From Arhodomonas aquaeolei DSM 8974 (GTDB lineage: Bacteria > Pseudomonadota > Gammaproteobacteria > Nitrococcales > Nitrococcaceae), in NCBI RefSeq assembly GCF_000374645.1, contig NZ_KB894813.1:1-64000 (forward strand): 64,000 nucleotides of DNA. Reading direction: 5' to 3'. Shown here in pieces: positions 15,821 to 26,640 of this stretch (positions within the stretch are counted from its first letter, which is position 1; each line of letters opens with the position of its first letter). Position numbers and translations under genes: made by a program. The notes beneath the pieces were generated by a model. That model worked only from the letters and a program-made list of their open reading frames with translations, was not told where the DNA came from and ran no database searches.

Positions 15821-16630
15821 ATGCACATCGTCAGCGACACCGCCGAAACCGCCCCCGCCGGCAGCTTCTACCACGCCCTGGGTGACGAGGTCGCACTGTT
15901 CGGGCACGCCGCCGCCGAGCGCCTGCCGGTACTCATCAAGGGCCCCACGGGGTGCGGCAAGACACGGTTCGTTCAGCACATGGCGGAGCGTCTGGAGCGC
16001 CCGCTCTACACCGTCGCCTGCCACGACGACCTGACCGCCGGCGACCTCGTCGGCCGCCACCTGCTCGGCAGCGAGGGTACCTACTGGCAGGACGGTCCGC
16101 TGACCCGCGCGGTGCGCGAGGGCGGGATCTGCTACCTCGACGAGATCATCGAGGCGCGCAAGGACACCACCGTGGTGCTCCATCCCCTCGCCGATGACCG
16201 CCGGGTGCTGCCGCTGGACGCCACCGGCGAGCTGATCGAGGCCCACCCGGACTTCCTGCTGGTGGTCTCGTACAACCCCGGTTACCGCAACCTGATGAAG
16301 GGCCTGAAGCCGAGCACGCGGCAGCGCTTCGTGGCCCTGTCCTTCGGCTACCCCGACGCCGCCGCGGAGCGGCAGATCGTCGCCCGGGAAGCGGGGATCG
16401 ACACGGCACGGGCGGAGCAGCTCGTGCGCCTGGCCACGGACCTGCGACGCCTCGACGGTCACGACCTCGAGGAGGCCGCCTCCACCCGGCTGCTGGTCCA
16501 CGCGGCCCGGCTGATCGCCCGGGGCGTGGCACCGCTCGCGGCCTGCCGCGCCTGCCTGGCGGAGCCGCTGAGCGACGAGCCCGCCGCCCTGGAGGCGCTG
16601 ATGGATGTCGTCGGCGCCCACCTCGGCTGA
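15821..16630 (+). CDS. norQ: NorQ/CbbQ-type MoxR AAA+ ATPase
   Basis: A 269-residue AAA+ ATPase of the CbbQ/NirQ/NorQ group, which works with the VWA protein NorD to insert the non-haem iron into NO reductase. Walker A is GPTGCGKT (residues 41-48), Walker B is ICYLDEIIEA, and PGYRNLMKGLKPSTRQRF holds the sensor/arginine-finger region. AGGGGA precedes the ATG. It is first in the nor operon, 47 bp upstream of norC. Confidence 0.9.
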   Translation: MHIVSDTAETAPAGSFYHALGDEVALFGHAAAERLPVLIKGPTGCGKTRFVQHMAERLERPLYTVACHDDLTAGDLVGRHLLGSEGTYWQDGPLTRAVREGGICYLDEIIEARKDTTVVLHPLADDRRVLPLDATGELIEAHPDFLLVVSYNPGYRNLMKGLKPSTRQRFVALSFGYPDAAAERQIVAREAGIDTARAEQLVRLATDLRRLDGHDLEEAASTRLLVHAARLIARGVAPLAACRACLAEPLSDEPAALEALMDVVGAHLG

Positions 16631-16677
16631 CCCCGCGGACCGGAACACCGCTTTCTCAACCTTCAGGGGGACATTCG

Positions 16678-18562
<1,885 letters not shown>

Positions 18563-18576
18563 GGGAGGCCCGTGCC

Positions 18577-20412
18577 ATGGAAGAGGTCGTCGGTCTCGGC
18601 TGGCACCGGGTGATCACCCGCCTCGCGCGGCGGGACCACCCCGAGGCGGCGGTGGCGCTCGCCGACGAGCAGGCCCGGCTCGGGCTCGTGCTCCGTGCCC
18701 TCGGCGGCGACGCCGGCCTGCGCGTCACCGCCGCCACGCCGCGGGCGGTCCGGGCCCGCCGACGCTGGCTGGAGCGCGTGGCCGGCACCGGCCACCGCCA
18801 TCCGCTGGCATGGCGTGACGGCGAGCGGGTCTGCGTGCCCGAGCGCATCGCCTGCTTTCCGGACGCCGGGCGCAACCGCGACCTCTACCTCTGGCTGATA
18901 GCACTCGCCAGCCGCTCCGATCCCCACGGCGGGGACTGGTTCACCGGCAACCAGGCCGCGGTCCGGCGAACCCTTGCGGCCTTCCCCGGCCTGACACCGG
19001 TGTACCGGCGGCTGGTGGCGGCGACGCTCGCCGCGCGCCGCGATCCGGACCGGCTCGGCCGTGCGGAAGGGCGCCGCGAGGCCGCGATCCGCGCCGCACT
19101 GGAGGACCCCGGCAGCCGGACGGCGCTGCCGGCGGCGCGGGGCCAGCCGGAACCGGTCCCGGTCTGGCTCTACCCGGCTCCGGAAACCGGCACGGCCCCG
19201 ACGCCGGCGGAACGCGATGACGACGCCACGGAGACCACCGCCGGCACGCCGCCGCGGGGCCGGGGGCGCAAGGCCGCGGAGTACGTCGAGGACACGGACG
19301 GCCGCAGCGGGCTGATCGTCTTCCGGCTCGAGAGCCTGTTCTCGTGGTCGGAGTACGTCCCCGTGGACCGGACCGTGGACGACAGCGAGGACGAGGACGC
19401 CCCGCGGGTCGCCGAGGACCTGGACCGGCTCAGCCTCAGCCGCACCGGCACGGCGCCGGCCTCACGCCTGCGTCTGGATCTCGACCTTCCCGCTGCCGGC
19501 GACGACGACACGCCCCTCGGCGACGGCCGGCTGCTGCCGGAATGGGACTGGCGCCGGGGCGAGCTGCGCCCCCGGCACTGCCGGGTCGTGCCCCTGCTGC
19601 CGCGGGACGCCGCACCGATGGCCATTCCCACCCACCTTGCTGCCCCGGCCGCGCGGCTGCGGCGCCGCTTCGAGGCCCTGCGCCCCGAGCGTTACTGGCA
19701 GCGCCGCCAGGCCAGCGGCCGGGCCCTGGACCTGCCCGCGTGCATCGAGCACCGCACCGCCCGCCGCCGCGGCCGGGCCGACACGGCGCCACGCCTGTGG
19801 GCGGATCCGCGGGAGCAGCAGCGCGACCTGGCCTGCCTCGTGCTCGCGGACCTGTCGCTGTCCACCGAGGCCTGGGTGGACGACGACCACCAGGTGATCG
19901 AGGTGGTGCGCGACAGCCTGCACCTGCTCGGCGAGGCCCTGGACGCCGGCGGCGACCGCTTCGCCATGTACGGCTTCTCCTCGCGCCGGCGTTCCCACGT
20001 GCGCTTCAGCCTGCTCAAGAACTTCGCCGAGCCCTGGGGTGAGACCGCCCACGGCCGCATCCACGCGCTGCGCCCGGGCTACTACACCCGCATGGGCGCG
20101 GCGGTGCGCCAGGCCACCGAGATCCTCGCCGAGCAGCCGGCCTCCCAGCGCCTGCTGCTGCTGCTCACCGACGGCAAGCCCAACGACCTGGACGTCTACG
20201 AGGGGCGCTACGGGCTGGAGGACACGCGCCACGCCCTGCTGGAGGCGCGCCGCGCCGGCGTCACACCCTTCTGCGTGACCATCGACCAGGAGGCGGCGGA
20301 CTACCTGCCTTACCTCTTCGGCCAGCGCCACCACGCCCTGCTCCACCGGGCCCAGGCCCTGCCGGAGCTGCTGCCGCGGCTCTACCTGCTGCTCACGGAG
20401 GCGACGGCATGA
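18577..20412 (+). CDS. norD: NorD, VWA-domain NO reductase activation protein
   Basis: A 611-residue cytoplasmic protein with a C-terminal von Willebrand A domain (~residues 420-605). The MIDAS motif is LADLSLST (the usual DxSxS), with later LLTDGKPND. It acts with NorQ as a chelatase-like maturation factor for NOR. The middle (~200-290) is acidic and low-complexity. GGGGAGG lies upstream of the ATG, 14 bp after norB. The stop overlaps the norE start by ATGA. Confidence 0.9.
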   Translation: MEEVVGLGWHRVITRLARRDHPEAAVALADEQARLGLVLRALGGDAGLRVTAATPRAVRARRRWLERVAGTGHRHPLAWRDGERVCVPERIACFPDAGRNRDLYLWLIALASRSDPHGGDWFTGNQAAVRRTLAAFPGLTPVYRRLVAATLAARRDPDRLGRAEGRREAAIRAALEDPGSRTALPAARGQPEPVPVWLYPAPETGTAPTPAERDDDATETTAGTPPRGRGRKAAEYVEDTDGRSGLIVFRLESLFSWSEYVPVDRTVDDSEDEDAPRVAEDLDRLSLSRTGTAPASRLRLDLDLPAAGDDDTPLGDGRLLPEWDWRRGELRPRHCRVVPLLPRDAAPMAIPTHLAAPAARLRRRFEALRPERYWQRRQASGRALDLPACIEHRTARRRGRADTAPRLWADPREQQRDLACLVLADLSLSTEAWVDDDHQVIEVVRDSLHLLGEALDAGGDRFAMYGFSSRRRSHVRFSLLKNFAEPWGETAHGRIHALRPGYYTRMGAAVRQATEILAEQPASQRLLLLLTDGKPNDLDVYEGRYGLEDTRHALLEARRAGVTPFCVTIDQEAADYLPYLFGQRHHALLHRAQALPELLPRLYLLLTEATA

Positions 20413-20999
20413 GCGATGCAGCCGCTGACACCGCGCGCCCCGGCGCCTATGCCGTGCCGGGCGATCTGGCGATGTGGTGGTTCATCCTCGCCGAGCTCGC
20501 CGTGTTCGGCGCCCTGCTCGCCAGCCTGATCGTCGCCGGCGCGCTGGCTCCGGAGGTGTTCGCGGCCGGGCGTGCCGGACTGCACCCCGTCGCCGGCCTG
20601 GCCAACACCGTGATGCTGCTGACGGGCAGCTACCTCGTCGCCCGCGGCATCGACGCCGCCGCCGCGGAGGGCCCGCGCCGCTGCGCGCCGTGGTTCCTGG
20701 CCGCGACGCTGGCCGGCGCCGGCTACGTGGCCGTCAAGCTCGGTGAATACGCCGACCTCGCCGCCGCGGGATACAATCTGCGCACGAGCACCTTTCATTT
20801 CTTTTACTTCTTCACCACGGTGTTCCACCTTATGCACGTGGTGCTGGGCATGATCGTGCTGGCGGCAGTGGCCCGGCGGTGCCGGCGGGGCGATTACGAC
20901 GACGAGGGGCTCAGGGCCCCGGAGAGCGCGGCGAGCTACTGGCACATGGTGGATCTGGTATGGCTCGCGCTCTTCCCGCTGCTCTACGTGCTGCCATGA
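20409..20999 (+). CDS. norE: NorE, cytochrome c oxidase subunit III-like protein
   Basis: A 196-residue membrane protein with about five TM helices of the CoxIII family (WWFILAELAVFGALLA at the start, FHFFYFFTTVFHLMHVVLGM and AASYWHMVDLVWLALFPLLY later). NorE accompanies NorCB in many denitrifiers and supports full NOR activity, though the mechanism is not defined. The start overlaps the norD stop (ATGA) and its own stop overlaps norF, indicating translational coupling. Confidence 0.9.
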   Translation: MSDAAADTARPGAYAVPGDLAMWWFILAELAVFGALLASLIVAGALAPEVFAAGRAGLHPVAGLANTVMLLTGSYLVARGIDAAAAEGPRRCAPWFLAATLAGAGYVAVKLGEYADLAAAGYNLRTSTFHFFYFFTTVFHLMHVVLGMIVLAAVARRCRRGDYDDEGLRAPESAASYWHMVDLVWLALFPLLYVLP

Positions 21000-21247
21000 G
21001 CCGGGCCGAGACACTGTCGCAGCACTGGATCATGCTGCTCGCGCTGACCGTCGCCGCGGCACTGGCAGCCACGGTGGTGCCTGCCCCCTGGCTTACGCCG
21101 GCGGTGGCGGCGCTGACCGTGATCAAGGGGCGCACGGTGATCGACTCGTTCATGGGGCTGCGTGGCGCCTCGCCGCTGCTGCGCCACTCGGTCAGCGCCT
21201 GGCTCGCGGGGGTGGTCGCTCTGGGCGTGGTCATACGGCTGACATGA
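20996..21247 (+). CDS. norF: NorF-like / cytochrome c oxidase subunit IV family protein
   Basis: An 83-residue protein with three hydrophobic segments and the KGRTVIDSFMGLRGA loop typical of the small CoxIV-like NorF proteins. The ATG overlaps the norE stop (ATGA), and upstream in-frame codons lie inside norE and are rejected. NorF is a small accessory partner of NorE in NOR operons. It ends the nor operon. Confidence 0.82.
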   Translation: MSRAETLSQHWIMLLALTVAAALAATVVPAPWLTPAVAALTVIKGRTVIDSFMGLRGASPLLRHSVSAWLAGVVALGVVIRLT

Positions 21248-21262
21248 TGAATCACAAATAAC

Positions 21263-21278
21263 TACCTCTTTAGAGGTA
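21263..21278 (+). promoter_or_regulatory. Perfect palindromic operator candidate before nsrR
   Basis: TACCTC-TTTA-GAGGTA, a 6-4-6 inverted repeat, lies 15 bp after norF and 95 bp before nsrR. It resembles the canonical NsrR consensus only weakly, so it may be an autoregulatory site or the site of another factor. Confidence 0.45.
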
Positions 21279-21373
21279 TCTCATCGATGGTATGACTGTC
21301 CGTCGGACGGTACACTCAACACGATGCACACCGCGTCACCTCCGGGTAACGCGTCAGCGGAGGCTCCCAGCCC

Positions 21374-21838
21374 ATGCGATTGACCCTCTACACCGACTAC
21401 TGCCTGCGCGTGCTCATGTACCTCGGTGTCAAGGAAGACCGGTTCGCGACGATCAGCGAGATCGCCGAGCGCTACGACATCTCCCGTAACCACGTGATGA
21501 AGGTGGTCTACGGACTCAGCCAGTCGGACTACATCCGAACCGTTCGCGGCAAGAACGGCGGCATGTACCTCCAGCGCGCCCCGGAGAGCATCAACCTGGG
21601 GGCACTGATCCGCGACACGGAGCAGGATCTCGCCCTGGTGGAATGCTTCGCGCCGGACAACCGTTGCGTCATCACGCCGAGCTGTCGGCTGACCCACATC
21701 CTGGGCGACGCCCTCAAGGCCTTCTTCGCGGAACTGGACAAGCATACCCTCGCGGACCTGCTCACCACCCGGGACGACATGCGCGAGCTGCTCGGCATCC
21801 GCGGCATCCCCGTGGTCCAGGCGGCGAAGAGCGGCTGA
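21374..21838 (+). CDS. nsrR: NsrR-type nitric-oxide-sensing Rrf2 repressor
   Basis: A 154-residue Rrf2-family repressor. An N-terminal winged helix (MRLTLYTDYCLRVLMYLG, then ISEIAERYDISRNHVMKVV) precedes three Fe-S ligands C91, C98 and C104, the pattern of NsrR, whose cluster is destroyed by NO. GGAGG lies upstream of the ATG. It lies directly after the nor operon and is the likely repressor acting on the boxes at 15221-15243 and 15749-15796. Confidence 0.9.
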   Translation: MRLTLYTDYCLRVLMYLGVKEDRFATISEIAERYDISRNHVMKVVYGLSQSDYIRTVRGKNGGMYLQRAPESINLGALIRDTEQDLALVECFAPDNRCVITPSCRLTHILGDALKAFFAELDKHTLADLLTTRDDMRELLGIRGIPVVQAAKSG

Positions 21839-21843
21839 CGGGG

Positions 21844-22305
21844 TCACCGCCGCGGCCGGAACACCAGCCGGCTGGAGAGCACGAAGTTCACGCTCATGCC
21901 GCCGGCGCCGCCGACTAGCACCGCGCACAGCGGCAGCAGTGCCGTACCGGCGGGCACTGCGGCCGCCACGCCCCGGCCCGCATGGAGCACGAGCGCGAAC
22001 AGCGCGAGGTTGAGGGCACCGCCGGTCGCGTGGGCGCTGTAGAAGCTCAGCAGCTGTGGCAGCACCCGCCGCCTGCGCCGGTGCCCCGCGAAGGTGAACC
22101 GGCGGTTGAGGAAATACCCCACGGTCATCGCCAAGGCCAGTGAGCCGAGGCGCGCGGCACGCAGGCCCACCGGACACAACGCGTGAATGGTGTACAGGCC
22201 GGCGGCATCCACGCCGGCCATCACGCCCCCGACCAGGGCAAAGCGGGCGAACGTCGCGCCACCCGCCGTCGACCGCGTCACGCCACCGTCCCGCCTTGGC
22301 CTCAT
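21844..22305 (-). CDS. GtrA-like membrane protein
   Basis: A 153-residue, four-TM protein of the GtrA/DPMS1-C family (FARFALVGGVMAGVD at the start, VGYFLNRRFTFAG in the middle, VNFVLSSRLVF at the end). Relatives are thought to move lipid-linked sugars across the inner membrane, but the partner glycosyltransferase is absent here. The ATG at 22305 is chosen by family length; it has no strong ribosome-binding site. It lies 140 bp downstream of the kinase gene on the same strand and converges with nsrR. Confidence 0.75.
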   Translation of the reverse strand: MRPRRDGGVTRSTAGGATFARFALVGGVMAGVDAAGLYTIHALCPVGLRAARLGSLALAMTVGYFLNRRFTFAGHRRRRRVLPQLLSFYSAHATGGALNLALFALVLHAGRGVAAAVPAGTALLPLCAVLVGGAGGMSVNFVLSSRLVFRPRR

Positions 22306-22445
22306 GCTGGGATACCCGCGTCGCCTGATCTGCCGACACCATACCGTGCCCCCGGGGGCGCCACCGTGACAGCCGGGTTTCACGTGTGCGCCACGCCCGC
22401 CGGCAGCAGTGCCGGCGACGCCGCCGGAGAAAACCGTGGCGGCGC

Positions 22446-24326
22446 TCAGGCCGCGTCGCTGTCGGCGCTTTCGCCCAGAAGGAACAGCGGCGAGGTCAGG
22501 TCGCGCGGATCGGCGGCCCGGCGCGGATTCGCCGGGTAGAAGCAATCGCCGAGCCCGGGGCGACGGCGGAAGTGACGGGTGCGCTTGTAGGGCAGCTTCA
22601 TGAACCCGGCGATCCCGACGCCGCGGATCTGGTCCACCGCCTCGGCGATACGCTCCAGCAGCGCGGCGAACTCCGCCTCACGCTCGGGCGCCAGGAGCGT
22701 GTAGTAGCTGTGGATCTTCAGGTGCGTGGGCTTGCTCTCGAAGATCACGCAGCCCGTGTGGGGGATGTCGTTGAGCTCGACGATGGCATCGATGATCGGC
22801 TGCGGCAGGGCCAGGTACTCGTCCGGATCACGCCCGTCCTCGAAATAGGAATGCGGATGCAGCCGGGCATCCGCGCTCTCCGGCGGCACCACCTCGTAGG
22901 GAATGCGCAGGTCCGGCGGCACCTCGAAGGGCTCGCCCTCGCCGGCACGCTCGAGGTGCAGGGTGTGGCGGGCATCGAACATCACGCACTTGAACACGCC
23001 CTCGCGCTCCAGCGAGCGCGCCAGGGTTACCACCACGTTCACCGCCGCGGCGAAGGCACTCACCCGGTCCGGGTCGCGCAGTTCCAGGTAACTGTCGATC
23101 TCCAGGCCCTCGGGCTTCCAGCGGATGCCCAGCCCGCCCACCACCGGGTAGCGCGAGAGGCGGCTGACCGCGGCCATGAGCGCCTTCTCCCGGTCCCCCA
23201 TGCCGTGCATGAAGTTCTTGTAGTAGCGCTCGAGCTGGGCGTCGTCCGCGCCGGCCAGGGTGGCCTCCGCCACCTCCTCGCGCAGGAACGACTTGCGCGA
23301 GCTGTAGACCACGCTCTCCATGTCCTGCGCCGGCGCGACCTTGATCGGCAACAGGGTCATGGCCGGCCTGGCCGGGCGCGGCACGGCGACGATGCGCCCG
23401 AGGTGCGCCATCTCGCCGAGGAAGTAGTCGCCGGCACGGCGACGCTCGTCGGGGTCCCGGCTGAGCAGGCCGTCGAGCACCCGGGCGAAGGGCCGCGGCA
23501 GCCCCAGCGCGCGGGCGGGAATCACGTCACTGCCGAACCTACAGGACTGCGCCGAGGCCAGTGCGTACAGGGTACTCGCCACGCCCTGCTCGTCGAAGCG
23601 CGGGGAGGACAGGCCGCCGCCCAGCTGCTCCTCGCCGATGAAGTAGACGTCGCCAAGGCGGGCATTGGTCTCGCCACCGCCGGTCATCGCGTCCAGCGAG
23701 CAGAACGGCGTGGGCTGATCCTCGTGGTCCACCTGGGCGAACACCGACGAGCCCCAGTCGATCAGCGAGACGCGGCCGTCGTCGGGGTCGTAGACCAGAT
23801 TCGAGGGTTTGATGTCCCCGTGGACGATGGGCCCGCGGGGATGATGACGCAGGTAGGCTAGCATGTCCGCGAGCTGGCGGGCGATGTGCAGCAGCTCGTC
23901 CACGGGCAGCGGCCCCACCTGGATGGAGCGCTGATCCAGGTCCTCGCCGGGGGCACGCTCCATGACCAGGATGCGCTGGCCGTGGATGCGCTCGAAGGCG
24001 AGGAAGGCCGGGACGTTGGGGTGACGCACCTGCGAGAGCATGTACGCCTCCTCCTCGAGCCGGTCCTGGATGTGCTGGGCCAGGGTGATACGCGAGAACT
24101 TGAACACCTGGCTCGCGCCCTCGCTGCGCCGGCCGGCGAACACAAAGCTGTACGCGCCCTTGCCCAGGAGGCAGACCTGGCGGTAGCCGAGCCCGCGGAG
24201 CTGCTCCTCGCACAGCCGCACCCAGGCCTTGAGGCGGTGGGCCTCGTCCTTGCTGAGCAGATAGACCGACTGCTCTTCGGGGATGTAGAAGTGGCGGATC
24301 GACTCCGCCGTCGCCGCACGGGACAT
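22446..24326 (-). CDS. Hanks-type Ser/Thr protein kinase with novel C-terminal half
   Basis: A 626-residue predicted cytoplasmic kinase. All catalytic features are visible: glycine loop LGKGAYSFVF (54-63), VAIK-type lysine K76, alpha-C glutamate near E91-E93, catalytic loop H169-G-D171-I-K173-P-S-N176, and D190-W-G in place of DFG. The HGD and DWG variants are common in bacterial RIO/APH-like or lipopolysaccharide-type kinases. Residues ~330-626 form a second region I do not recognise (starting near YYKNFMHGMGD), with no TM helix or PASTA repeats. The ATG starts 13 bp after the E2 stop, so it belongs to the dehydrogenase operon and may regulate that complex. Confidence 0.82.
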   Translation of the reverse strand: MSRAATAESIRHFYIPEEQSVYLLSKDEAHRLKAWVRLCEEQLRGLGYRQVCLLGKGAYSFVFAGRRSEGASQVFKFSRITLAQHIQDRLEEEAYMLSQVRHPNVPAFLAFERIHGQRILVMERAPGEDLDQRSIQVGPLPVDELLHIARQLADMLAYLRHHPRGPIVHGDIKPSNLVYDPDDGRVSLIDWGSSVFAQVDHEDQPTPFCSLDAMTGGGETNARLGDVYFIGEEQLGGGLSSPRFDEQGVASTLYALASAQSCRFGSDVIPARALGLPRPFARVLDGLLSRDPDERRRAGDYFLGEMAHLGRIVAVPRPARPAMTLLPIKVAPAQDMESVVYSSRKSFLREEVAEATLAGADDAQLERYYKNFMHGMGDREKALMAAVSRLSRYPVVGGLGIRWKPEGLEIDSYLELRDPDRVSAFAAAVNVVVTLARSLEREGVFKCVMFDARHTLHLERAGEGEPFEVPPDLRIPYEVVPPESADARLHPHSYFEDGRDPDEYLALPQPIIDAIVELNDIPHTGCVIFESKPTHLKIHSYYTLLAPEREAEFAALLERIAEAVDQIRGVGIAGFMKLPYKRTRHFRRRPGLGDCFYPANPRRAADPRDLTSPLFLLGESADSDAA

Positions 24327-24339
24327 CGCCCCGCCCCCG

Positions 24340-25653
24340 TCAGCCCGCCTCTGCGAGCATCAGCGCCGGCTGTTCCAGCAGTCGTTTCCAGTGATTACTG
24401 AACCGCGCCATGGTCGCCCCGTCAATCACGCGATGATCGGCGGACCAGGAGATCGGCATGATCCGGCGGGCGACCACGCAGTCCTCCGCGTCGAAGCGCG
24501 GCAGCCGCTGGGTGGCCCCCAGGGCGACGATGGCGAGTTCCGGCTTGTTGATGATTGGGGTGGCCACCGTGCCGCCGATCGCCCCGATGTTGGAGATGGT
24601 GATGGTCCCGCCCTTCATGTCCTCGGCGGCCACACGTCCGGCCCGCGCCGCCTCGACCAGCTCGTTCAGGGCCTTGGCGGTGGCGAGCAGCGACAGCGAC
24701 TCCACCCCCTTGATGTTCGGGACGACCAGCCCGTGGGCGGCATCTACGGCCACACCGATGTTGTGCCGGCGGTGGTAATGGATCTCCTCGTGCTCGTCGT
24801 CGAAGGTCGCGTTGAGCTGCGGAAAGGCGCGCAGGGTGAGGGACAGCGCCTTGACGAAGAACGGCATCAGGGTGATGCGCACCTCCTCGCGGTAGTGATC
24901 GCGGATCTCCGCATACACCTCGGTCAGGGCGGTGACGTCCACCTCGTCGGCGTAGGTGTAGTGCGGGATGGTCCGCGCCGACGCACTCATCTGCCGGGCC
25001 ATCGCCGCACGCACGCCCTTGAGGGGCTCGCGGCGGATCACCTCGTCGCCGCCGCCCGTGGCGGCGCCCGACGATGCCGAAGCCGGAGCCGCCGCCTCCG
25101 CTCCCTTCGCCGGCGCCGTTCCGGCCTCGGCAAAGGCACGCACGTCCTCCTTGTAGACCCGCCCCTTCTTGCCCGAACCAGGCACGGCATGGACGTCCAC
25201 CCCGAGCTCCCGGGCCAGGCGCCGCACTGCCGGGCTCGCCGGCACCCGTCCGGCGGGCCCGGCGGACCGCCCGTTGCCGTCCCCGGCCGCCGCCGGGGAT
25301 ACCGCCTCGCCACCGGAGGCCGGTTCCGCGGGCGGTGCCGGCGACCGGTCACTGTCCGTCGCCGGCGCCGTAGCGGCATTACCGCCGCCAGGCTCGGCGG
25401 CGTCACCGTCCTCGCCGGCGACCTCGATGGCGAACAGCGGCTCGTGCACCCGCGCGATCTCGCCCTTGGCGTAGTAGCGCTTCACCACCCGGCCGGTCTC
25501 CATGGCCGGGATCTGCACAAGGGCCTTGTCCGTCATCACGTCGCAGACGGGCTGGTCCTCCTCGACGTTATCGCCCTCCTCGACCAGCCATTCGGAGAGC
25601 TCGCACTCGACAATGCCTTCGCCGATATCCGGCAGGATGAAGTCCTTGATCAT
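24340..25653 (-). CDS. bkdB: Branched-chain 2-oxoacid dehydrogenase E2 (dihydrolipoyl acyltransferase)
   Basis: A 437-residue E2 core subunit. Order: one lipoyl domain (1-80, lipoyl-lysine K43 in MTDKALVQI), a Pro/Ala/Gly-rich linker (~90-145), a peripheral-subunit-binding domain (~148-185, [14 protein letters not shown]) and the catalytic domain with H407-R-V-I-D411-G. It transfers the acyl group from lipoamide to CoA. The E1 context and GIVECEL in the lipoyl domain favour the branched-chain enzyme over pyruvate or 2-oxoglutarate forms. It follows E1 beta after 9 bp. Confidence 0.9.
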   Translation of the reverse strand: MIKDFILPDIGEGIVECELSEWLVEEGDNVEEDQPVCDVMTDKALVQIPAMETGRVVKRYYAKGEIARVHEPLFAIEVAGEDGDAAEPGGGNAATAPATDSDRSPAPPAEPASGGEAVSPAAAGDGNGRSAGPAGRVPASPAVRRLARELGVDVHAVPGSGKKGRVYKEDVRAFAEAGTAPAKGAEAAAPASASSGAATGGGDEVIRREPLKGVRAAMARQMSASARTIPHYTYADEVDVTALTEVYAEIRDHYREEVRITLMPFFVKALSLTLRAFPQLNATFDDEHEEIHYHRRHNIGVAVDAAHGLVVPNIKGVESLSLLATAKALNELVEAARAGRVAAEDMKGGTITISNIGAIGGTVATPIINKPELAIVALGATQRLPRFDAEDCVVARRIMPISWSADHRVIDGATMARFSNHWKRLLEQPALMLAEAG

Positions 25654-25662
25654 GGTGGTGCC

Positions 25663-26640
25663 CTAGAAGTTCACGGTCTGCTCGATCGCGGCGAGCGTCT
25701 TGAGGTGGTCCGGCATGTACTCCCGCTCGTGGGCCAGCGGGAACGGCGTGTCCAGGCCCGTGACCCGGCAGATCGGTGATTCCAGGTAGAGGAAGCAGCG
25801 CTCCTGGACCGTGGCGGAGAGCTCGGCGCCGAAGCCGGCGGTGCGCGGCGCCTCGTGGTTGATCACCAGCCGCCCGGTCTTGAGCACGGAGCGCGTCACG
25901 GTCTCCACGTCCCAGGGCAGCAGCGTGCGCAGGTCGATGACCTCACAGTCGATGCCCTTCTCCGCGGCCATCTCCGCGGCACGGGTCACCACCTCCACCT
26001 GCGCCCCCCAGGCGAGCACCGTGACGTCGCCGCCCTCGCGCAGCACCTCCGCGCGCCCGAGCTCGGCGGTGTAGTCCTCCTCCGGGACATCGCCCACCGC
26101 CGCGCGGTAGAGGCGCTTGGGCTCGAAGAACAGCACCGGGTCCGGATCACGGATGCTCGCCAGCAGCAGCCCCTTGGCGTTCTCCGGGGTGCTCGGCACC
26201 ACCACCTTGAGGCCCGGCGTGTGGCAGAAGTAGGCCTCCGGGGACTGGGAATGGTAGTGCCCGCCGGAGATGCCGCCACCGTAGGGGCTGCGGATGGTGA
26301 GCCCGCCGACGTTGAACTCGTTGCCCGAGCGGTACCGGAACTTGGCCGTCTCGTTCACGATCTGGTCGAAGGCCGGGAAGATGTAGTCGGCAAACTGGAT
26401 CTCCGCCACCGCCCGGAAGCCGGCGGCGGCGAGGCCGTTGGCGAAGCCGATGATGCCCTGCTCCACCAGCGGCGTGTTGAAGCAGCGCTCGTTGCCATAG
26501 CGGTCGCGCAGGTGACTGGTCGCGCGGAAGACGCCGCCGAACTGGCCGACGTCCTCGCCAAAGCAGATCACCCGCTCGTCCGCCGCCATGGCGGTGTCCA
26601 GGGCACTGTTGAGGGCCTGCAGAAGATTCATCCTTGCCAT
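25663..26640 (-). CDS. bkdA2: Branched-chain 2-oxoacid dehydrogenase E1 beta subunit
   Basis: A 325-residue E1 beta chain. The N-terminal [15 protein letters not shown] and central [18 protein letters not shown] segments are typical of BCKDH/PDH E1 beta. With E1 alpha it forms the TPP-dependent alpha2beta2 decarboxylase. The ATG overlaps the E1 alpha stop (TGATG), with GGGGCGG upstream, indicating coupled translation; a GTG one codon upstream and an ATG at 26631 are alternatives. Confidence 0.92.
   Translation of the reverse strand: MARMNLLQALNSALDTAMAADERVICFGEDVGQFGGVFRATSHLRDRYGNERCFNTPLVEQGIIGFANGLAAAGFRAVAEIQFADYIFPAFDQIVNETAKFRYRSGNEFNVGGLTIRSPYGGGISGGHYHSQSPEAYFCHTPGLKVVVPSTPENAKGLLLASIRDPDPVLFFEPKRLYRAAVGDVPEEDYTAELGRAEVLREGGDVTVLAWGAQVEVVTRAAEMAAEKGIDCEVIDLRTLLPWDVETVTRSVLKTGRLVINHEAPRTAGFGAELSATVQERCFLYLESPICRVTGLDTPFPLAHEREYMPDHLKTLAAIEQTVNF

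Noticed and set aside
22386-23861. 491-codon plus-strand frame opposite the kinase
   Set aside because: Kinase catalytic motifs on the minus strand settle the coding strand.
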